From NCBI GenBank assembly GCA_029863105.1, contig JAOTWC010000034.1:1-10891 (forward strand): 10,891 nucleotides of DNA. Reading direction: 5' to 3'. Under the pieces are notes generated by a model. It was not told the origin of the DNA and searched no databases. It worked only from the letters and a program-made list of their open reading frames with translations. Positions within the stretch are counted from its first letter, which is position 1. Every line of letters starts with the position of its first letter. Source of the stretch: Gemmatimonadota bacterium (lineage in GTDB: Bacteria > Gemmatimonadota > Gemmatimonadetes > Palauibacterales > Palauibacteraceae). Below are positions 6,315 through 10,891 of the stretch, piece by piece. The position numbers and the translations under genes are program-made.

Positions 6315-9300
6315 GACGGACGCCCCAGGCGCTTTCGTCCCGTTCTTTTCGCACCTGCAGCTCGACCGTCTGCGGGCGGGCGGAGTGCGAGACACCCCCA
6401 CCCGGGATGCGTTCTCGGGAGCGCTCCTCCTGATCGACATCGTTGGGTTCTCGGGTGTCACGGAACGGCTCGGCGAGCAGGGAGCCCAGGGCGCAGAACT
6501 GCTGTCAGGCGTGCTTCATGCTTACTTCGAGCCGATCCTGGCGTCTCTGCGGGAACACGGTGGCGACGTTCTGTTTTTCGCAGGCGACGCCGTCGGCGTC
6601 CTGTGGAAAGCACCCGTCCGAGCCGACCTCGGCGAGACGGCGATTCGGGCGGCACAGTGTGCGCTCGAAATCCAGGCTCTCGTAGGCACGATCGACCCCC
6701 CGTGGGGATCGCCGCTTCAGTTCCGCGCCGCCCTCGGAGCGGGCGATCTCGAGGCGATCGAGATCGGTGGAGTCGGCGAACGGTGGTTGCAGGTCGTGCG
6801 CGGCGATGCCCTCGACAGGTGCCGGCTGGGGGACCAGGCAGCTTCGGGCGGGGACGTGATCGTTGACACCGATCTGCTTGAGTTGCTCGAGCCGGCCGAC
6901 CCCGTGGCAACGCCGGTCGAGGGCGGACATCACTTTCGCTTGACGGAACTGCGGCGACGCATCGAGCTCCGACCGCTTGCCGAGCTTGACCTGGCTGCGT
7001 TGCCTGGCGAGTTGCTGTCCAACTACCTGCCCAAAGCCGTGGCGTGGCGTATCCAGACCCGCAGTGACCTGATGGCCGAGTTCCGTCAGGTCACGGTGCT
7101 GTTTCTCAACCTGGTCGGACCCGGAGCGGCGGCCGAACACCAGGCCGGCGTAGAGACGCTGCAGCAGGCCGTCGTCATCGCACAGAAACACATCGATCGA
7201 CTGGAAGGCGTGCTGTATCAGCTCCTCGAGGACGACAAGGGAGCCAACCTCATCGCGGTGTTCGGGCTTCCGGGCACGTCGCACGAGGACGACCCGATGC
7301 GGGCCGTTCTCGCGGGACGTGGAATCCTGGCGGCGTTTGAAGAGTTGGGTCTTTCCCCGTCGGGGGGCATTGCGACCGGGCAGGTCTATTGCGGGCTTCA
7401 CGGGGACGAGCTGAGGAAGAGATACTCCGTGATCGGATCGACCATAAACCTGTCTGCTCGACTGATGACGCTCGCGCCCCGCCGCGGTCTCCTGTGTGAC
7501 GAGACTACGCGAATCCTGGTGGGGCCGAGGATCGAGTTCGCGGATGCCGGCTCGACCACTCCGAAGGGATTCCCTGCTCCGGTGGCCATGTTCGTTCCGG
7601 GCGCCGAAGTGCGCATTGAGGCTCCGGCGGCGCTCGATCAGGATGTGGTGGGACGGAAAGAAGAGATTGCCGCAATCGCCGGGGCGATGGACGCCGTGAT
7701 GCATGACGGAACCTCACGTGCCGTCGTCATCAGTGGCGAGGCGGGGATGGGCAAGTCGACCCTGGTCCAGGTGGCGAAACAGCTCGCGGGCGACCGCGGG
7801 CTGACCTACCTGCATGGGGCCGCCGATTCGTTCGAGACGGGAACGGCCTATTACGCGCTGCGAAGCGTGGCTCGTGACTGGTTCGGAATCGAGCCGGGAG
7901 ACGATCAGGATCGGGCCGGGGACAAGGTAACCGAGGCATTCGAGGAATCGGCGACTGACCGGCAGATGATTCCGCTGCTGGGCAGCATCCTCGGATTTGA
8001 TTTTCGGGAAACGGAGGCTTCGCAGCAGCTTCGGGGGCAAGCCCGTGCGGCGGCGCTGCGAGACCTGTTGCTCAGACAGGCGGTTCGTCGCGCGTTACGG
8101 TCCACCCAGGTACTCGCAATCGAAGACGGTCACTGGCTGGACGAAGCCTCGTGGAGCCTGCTGCCCGAACTCGTGGACCGGGTACCGCGCCTGCTGATCA
8201 TCCTGACGACCCGCCCGATGGCGAACCAGCCACCGGAATTCGACGCCCTCACCGGCCGGGAGGAGTCGGAAGTCCGCACTCTCCCGCCCTTCGACCACGC
8301 GTTCACCGAGGAGCTGATCCGCACGCAACTCGGCGTGTCGACCGTGTCGGAGGCTGCGGTGGAGTTTGTTACGCGACGGGCTGCCGGGAACCCGTTCTTC
8401 GCTCGCGAGCTGCTGCGCTCCCTGGAAGAGTCCGGCGGCCTTCGCATCCGGGGATCCATGGCGGAGCTGGCGCAGGACGGGGACGACGCGGCGCCCGTAC
8501 CGGCAACGCTCGAAGGAGTGATCACGTCACGAATCGATCGGGTCGATCCGGATATCCAGGTCACGGTCAAGGTGGCTGCGGTTCTCGGGCGCTCCTTCGA
8601 GGTCTCGGTGCTGGAAGGAATTCACCCGGCACGGCCCGACGAGGAGACACTCGAACATCATCTGGAGACGCTGCGGCAGGCTTCCCTGCTGGTTCCGGGC
8701 GAAGCCGGTGGGCAGACGTTCACGCACGCACTGACCCAGGAAGCCGCATATAACCTGCTCTCCTACGCCCAGCGGGAACTCCTGCACCGGGCGGCGGCCG
8801 AGACGCTGGAGTCCGTGCACGAGGGCAACCTCGAACAGATCAGCGCACGTCTGGGCTACCACTTCCGGTTGGGCCAGGTGCCAGACCGCGCCGTCCCGTA
8901 CCTCGCGATGGCCGGCGAGGCGGCTGTCGACGCGTATGCGAGCCGCGACGCCATCGCCCTGCTCGGCCAGGCCCTGGAACTGGACGAGACCGTCCGCGGA
9001 CCGATCGACCAGGACCTCAACAGGGCGCGCTGGTGCCGCCTGATCGGACAGGCCCATTACAATCAGGATCAGCAGTTGGTGGCGGGCGACTGGTATCGCC
9101 GGGCGATCCGCCTGGCCGGCGCATTTCCCCGGGGGCGAGTCCTCGGGGCGGTCGGGATCCTGGGCAAGGCCATGCTGTCTCCCGGTCGAATCGGGAAGCC
9201 CCCACGGCGGACACTCGTACCGGAAGACCGCGCCAGAATGCTCGAAGGTCTGGCAGCCGGGCGAGAGCTGGCCATCGTCTACATGTGGGACAGTTCGATG

Positions 9301-10389
9301 GGTAAGTTCGCGCTGAACAGCCTGAACCAGGCGCGGGTGTCCAGCGTGGTGGGACTTTCGGCGGAGTCGGCGGACGCGAACGCGACGCTCGGCTTTCTGA
9401 TTTCGGCAGGAGGCTTCAACAAGTCGGGAGAGCGGGTCGCGCTGCAGGCGGTCGAAATGGCCGAGGCGGCCGGCGATCTCAGACAAACCGTCTCCGTTCT
9501 CACGATCGCCGGGATGCTGCTTGAGCAGAACGGACGGGCGGCGGCGGGACTGCCGTACCTGCGACGCTGCAATGAACTCGCCGCGAACATGCAGACCGGC
9601 ATGTACCGGCATCGGGCCCGGTACATGTTGTCCGATACGCTGGCCGTGCTCGGCCGCTGGGACGAGGCGCGCGAATGCTTCGAGCAGACCGCGGAACTCG
9701 CGCGCGTCGTAGAACCGCACACGGCGGGCATGGCCACAGCGATGGTGGCCCTGTCTCACCTTCGACAGGGGCGGCCACAGACTGCAGTCGATATCCTTGA
9801 AGGGCCGAACGGCGTGGCCAGCGTACTGGAAGGCGGGGTCGGGATCTCGATCGCCACCGCGCTGGGCGTTCTGGCTGAAACGCGACTCGCGCTGGGCGAC
9901 GACCGGGCGGCGCTGGAGGTGGTCAGACAGGCGGAATCGCTGATCAGCAGGGGCGACGACGGCACCGCGTTCTATTCCAGCATCTTTGGTCATTCGGCGC
10001 TCGCGGCCGTTCGACTCGCCGCAAATGAACCTGGAGAACCGGTGCGGTGGGGTCGAAGGAAGCGCGCTCCTCTGGACCTGGCGCTGGCGCGCGTGGCGAA
10101 GATTGCGCGCACCGCGCCCGGCGCCGGTGCCTGGCTGGCCCTGCTCCGCGGGCTCGACCAGGTGAGACGTGACAACCCAGGCAGGGCGCGGCGTCTGTTC
10201 GAGACGGCGATCGAGCGGGCTGAAGCGGCGGGACAACCGTATGAACTCGGCCGCAGCCTCCTGGAACTGGCGCGCGTGTCTGACGACCCGGATCGATCCG
10301 CGCTGTTCGATCGCGCCGGAGACGTATTCGAACGCCACGGGATGACGCTCGCGGTGGCCGGAGCGAGCGCAGAACTCAAACGGGAGTAG
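6313..10389 (+). CDS. Soluble adenylyl cyclase-like protein: tandem class III cyclase domains, STAND/AAA NTPase, TPR tail
   Basis: 1358 aa, GTG start with GGAG 8 bases upstream; no signal peptide or TM, so cytosolic. It should make cAMP from ATP. C1 (about 35-190) keeps both metal aspartates, D42 in LLLIDIVGF and D92 in FFAGDAVGVLW. C2 (about 255-405) keeps K309 (DDKG), S372, N379 and R383 (YSVIGSTINLSARLM), while its first metal Asp is N266. One active site is therefore built from both halves, as in mammalian sAC. Ser/Thr instead of Asp at the adenine position marks class IIIb. A P-loop NTPase follows, with VVGRKEE (445-451), Walker A GEAGMGKST (475-483) and Walker B VLAIEDGHW (600-608). Helical TPR-like repeats fill about 850-1358. 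Domain order equals sAC (ADCY10). F88 replaces the sAC pocket lysine. It sits 19 bases after the receptor and 7 before the flavoprotein. Cyclase identity is very sure; the activating signal is not known. Confidence 0.95.
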   Translation: MTDAPGAFVPFFSHLQLDRLRAGGVRDTPTRDAFSGALLLIDIVGFSGVTERLGEQGAQGAELLSGVLHAYFEPILASLREHGGDVLFFAGDAVGVLWKAPVRADLGETAIRAAQCALEIQALVGTIDPPWGSPLQFRAALGAGDLEAIEIGGVGERWLQVVRGDALDRCRLGDQAASGGDVIVDTDLLELLEPADPVATPVEGGHHFRLTELRRRIELRPLAELDLAALPGELLSNYLPKAVAWRIQTRSDLMAEFRQVTVLFLNLVGPGAAAEHQAGVETLQQAVVIAQKHIDRLEGVLYQLLEDDKGANLIAVFGLPGTSHEDDPMRAVLAGRGILAAFEELGLSPSGGIATGQVYCGLHGDELRKRYSVIGSTINLSARLMTLAPRRGLLCDETTRILVGPRIEFADAGSTTPKGFPAPVAMFVPGAEVRIEAPAALDQDVVGRKEEIAAIAGAMDAVMHDGTSRAVVISGEAGMGKSTLVQVAKQLAGDRGLTYLHGAADSFETGTAYYALRSVARDWFGIEPGDDQDRAGDKVTEAFEESATDRQMIPLLGSILGFDFRETEASQQLRGQARAAALRDLLLRQAVRRALRSTQVLAIEDGHWLDEASWSLLPELVDRVPRLLIILTTRPMANQPPEFDALTGREESEVRTLPPFDHAFTEELIRTQLGVSTVSEAAVEFVTRRAAGNPFFARELLRSLEESGGLRIRGSMAELAQDGDDAAPVPATLEGVITSRIDRVDPDIQVTVKVAAVLGRSFEVSVLEGIHPARPDEETLEHHLETLRQASLLVPGEAGGQTFTHALTQEAAYNLLSYAQRELLHRAAAETLESVHEGNLEQISARLGYHFRLGQVPDRAVPYLAMAGEAAVDAYASRDAIALLGQALELDETVRGPIDQDLNRARWCRLIGQAHYNQDQQLVAGDWYRRAIRLAGAFPRGRVLGAVGILGKAMLSPGRIGKPPRRTLVPEDRARMLEGLAAGRELAIVYMWDSSMGKFALNSLNQARVSSVVGLSAESADANATLGFLISAGGFNKSGERVALQAVEMAEAAGDLRQTVSVLTIAGMLLEQNGRAAAGLPYLRRCNELAANMQTGMYRHRARYMLSDTLAVLGRWDEARECFEQTAELARVVEPHTAGMATAMVALSHLRQGRPQTAVDILEGPNGVASVLEGGVGISIATALGVLAETRLALGDDRAALEVVRQAESLISRGDDGTAFYSSIFGHSALAAVRLAANEPGEPVRWGRRKRAPLDLALARVAKIARTAPGAGAWLALLRGLDQVRRDNPGRARRLFETAIERAEAAGQPYELGRSLLELARVSDDPDRSALFDRAGDVFERHGMTLAVAGASAELKRE

Positions 10390-10390
10390 G
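10382..10390 (+). promoter_or_regulatory. Ribosome binding site of the flavoprotein gene, inside the cyclase stop region
   Basis: GGGAGTAGG spans the cyclase TAG stop (10387-10389). GGAG lies 10 bases and AGG 6 bases before the ATG at 10397, so either could pair with 16S rRNA. Overlap with the upstream stop favours re-initiation and coupled expression. Confidence 0.5.
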
Positions 10391-10396
10391 TTCGGT

Positions 10397-10891
10397 ATGC
10401 CTGGGAAGCAGAAGATCGCGATTCTCGGAGGCGGCCCTGCCGGACTGACGGCCGCGTTCGGACTGACGTCCACGCAGGAATTGCGCGACCGCTATGATAT
10501 CACGATCTACCAGGTAGGCTGGCGGGCCGGCGGCAAGTGCTCGAGCGGACGCGAAGGACCTACGAATCGCATCGAACAGAACGGTACCCACTACCTGTTC
10601 GGCTGCTATGATAACGGCTTCCGGATGTTGAGGACCGTCTACGAAGAGCTTCGACTGGCCGGCGTGACAGACTTCGGCACCTACGAAGAGGCCTTCCTCC
10701 CGCGGGACCTGCTCGTGCTGAAGCAGTTCTTTCGCGGCAACTGGAAGACCTGGCCGATTCAGCTGCCGACCAATCGGGTCGAGCCCGGAACGCACCCCGG
10801 CTTGCTGAGCGGCGCCGACTACGTGTCGATGGTCGTGCAGTTCGTGTTCGCGCTGATCCTTCCTCGACGGCTCTTTCTGGCTTTGCGCCCC
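10397..10891 (+). CDS. FAD/NAD-binding amine-oxidase-like flavoprotein (3'-partial)
   Basis: The frame is open from ATG 10397 to the window end (165 residues seen), so the C-terminal part is missing. The N-terminus is a Rossmann dinucleotide-binding site, KIAILGGGPAGLTAAF (6-21), with the GxGxxG glycines, typical of FAD enzymes of the amine oxidase/phytoene desaturase superfamily. It is followed by YQVGWRAGGKCSSGR (40-54), RIEQNGTHYLFGCYDNGFRM (62-81) and RTVYEEL. These motifs match a group of large, mostly uncharacterised NAD(P)/FAD-binding proteins I recall from mycobacteria and cyanobacteria (GWRLGGKGASGR...EEHGLH type); in those the usual Gly/Ala near C50 differs. A hydrophobic stretch near 146-156 may approach the membrane. 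The substrate is unknown; oxidation or desaturation of a lipid or isoprenoid would fit the superfamily. It is third in the receptor-cyclase operon, 7 bases after the cyclase stop. Confidence 0.85.
   Translation, partial: MPGKQKIAILGGGPAGLTAAFGLTSTQELRDRYDITIYQVGWRAGGKCSSGREGPTNRIEQNGTHYLFGCYDNGFRMLRTVYEELRLAGVTDFGTYEEAFLPRDLLVLKQFFRGNWKTWPIQLPTNRVEPGTHPGLLSGADYVSMVVQFVFALILPRRLFLALRP

Noticed and set aside
6505..7704. Minus-strand open frame (399 codons) opposite the cyclase domains
   Set aside because: It mirrors the cyclase C1-C2 codons, where catalytic motifs are clear on the plus strand. No family is recognisable and there is no ribosome site.
8527..10473. Long open frame (648 codons) on the minus strand opposite the cyclase C-terminus
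   Set aside because: Its translation is Arg/Pro/Gly-rich without recognisable motifs, and the plus strand encodes a coherent helical-repeat tail. Long antisense frames are expected in GC-rich genes.

Overview
This is a GC-rich window from a Gram-negative (diderm) bacterium. An outer-membrane TonB-dependent receptor with a carboxypeptidase-regulatory-like domain establishes the diderm envelope. Together with a membrane TolB/FlgO-like TPR protein and dense, purine-poor intergenic spacing, this is the style I associate with Gemmatimonadota or Acidobacteriota. That placement is an inference from gene style only, with no marker gene to confirm it. I see no rRNA, tRNA, CRISPR array, insertion sequence or phage gene, and no gene-free stretch longer than about 140 bases.

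Left part (1-3486): a 5'-truncated GT-C membrane glycosyltransferase (family 39/ArnT-like) runs rightward and converges on a leftward two-gene unit, overlapping its end by 40 bases. The leftward unit starts near 3486 and reads a small DUF3307 integral membrane protein, then, 3 bases later, a two-TM protein carrying a TolB-like domain and TPRs.

Middle and right (3569-10891): a divergent intergenic region holds a sigma70-like promoter (TTGTCG, 18-base spacer, TATAAT). It drives what looks like a rightward operon of three tightly spaced genes. These are a TonB-dependent receptor (about 890 aa), a 1358-aa multidomain adenylyl cyclase starting 19 bases after the receptor stop, and an FAD/NAD-binding amine-oxidase-like flavoprotein starting 7 bases after the cyclase stop and cut by the window end.

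The most notable element is the cyclase. It has two tandem, diverged class III cyclase domains, then a P-loop STAND/AAA-type NTPase and a long TPR-like helical tail. This is the domain order of mammalian soluble adenylyl cyclase (sAC, ADCY10), with nearly all catalytic residues recognisable. The lysine that in sAC lines the bicarbonate pocket appears to be Phe, while the pocket arginine is kept. The 19-base receptor-cyclase junction can fold into an 8-bp hairpin that displays the cyclase Shine-Dalgarno in its loop and partly buries the GTG start, which suggests translational coupling. The operon therefore links an outer-membrane uptake or sensing receptor, a large cAMP signalling enzyme and a redox flavoenzyme. 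The functional link is inferred from gene order alone.
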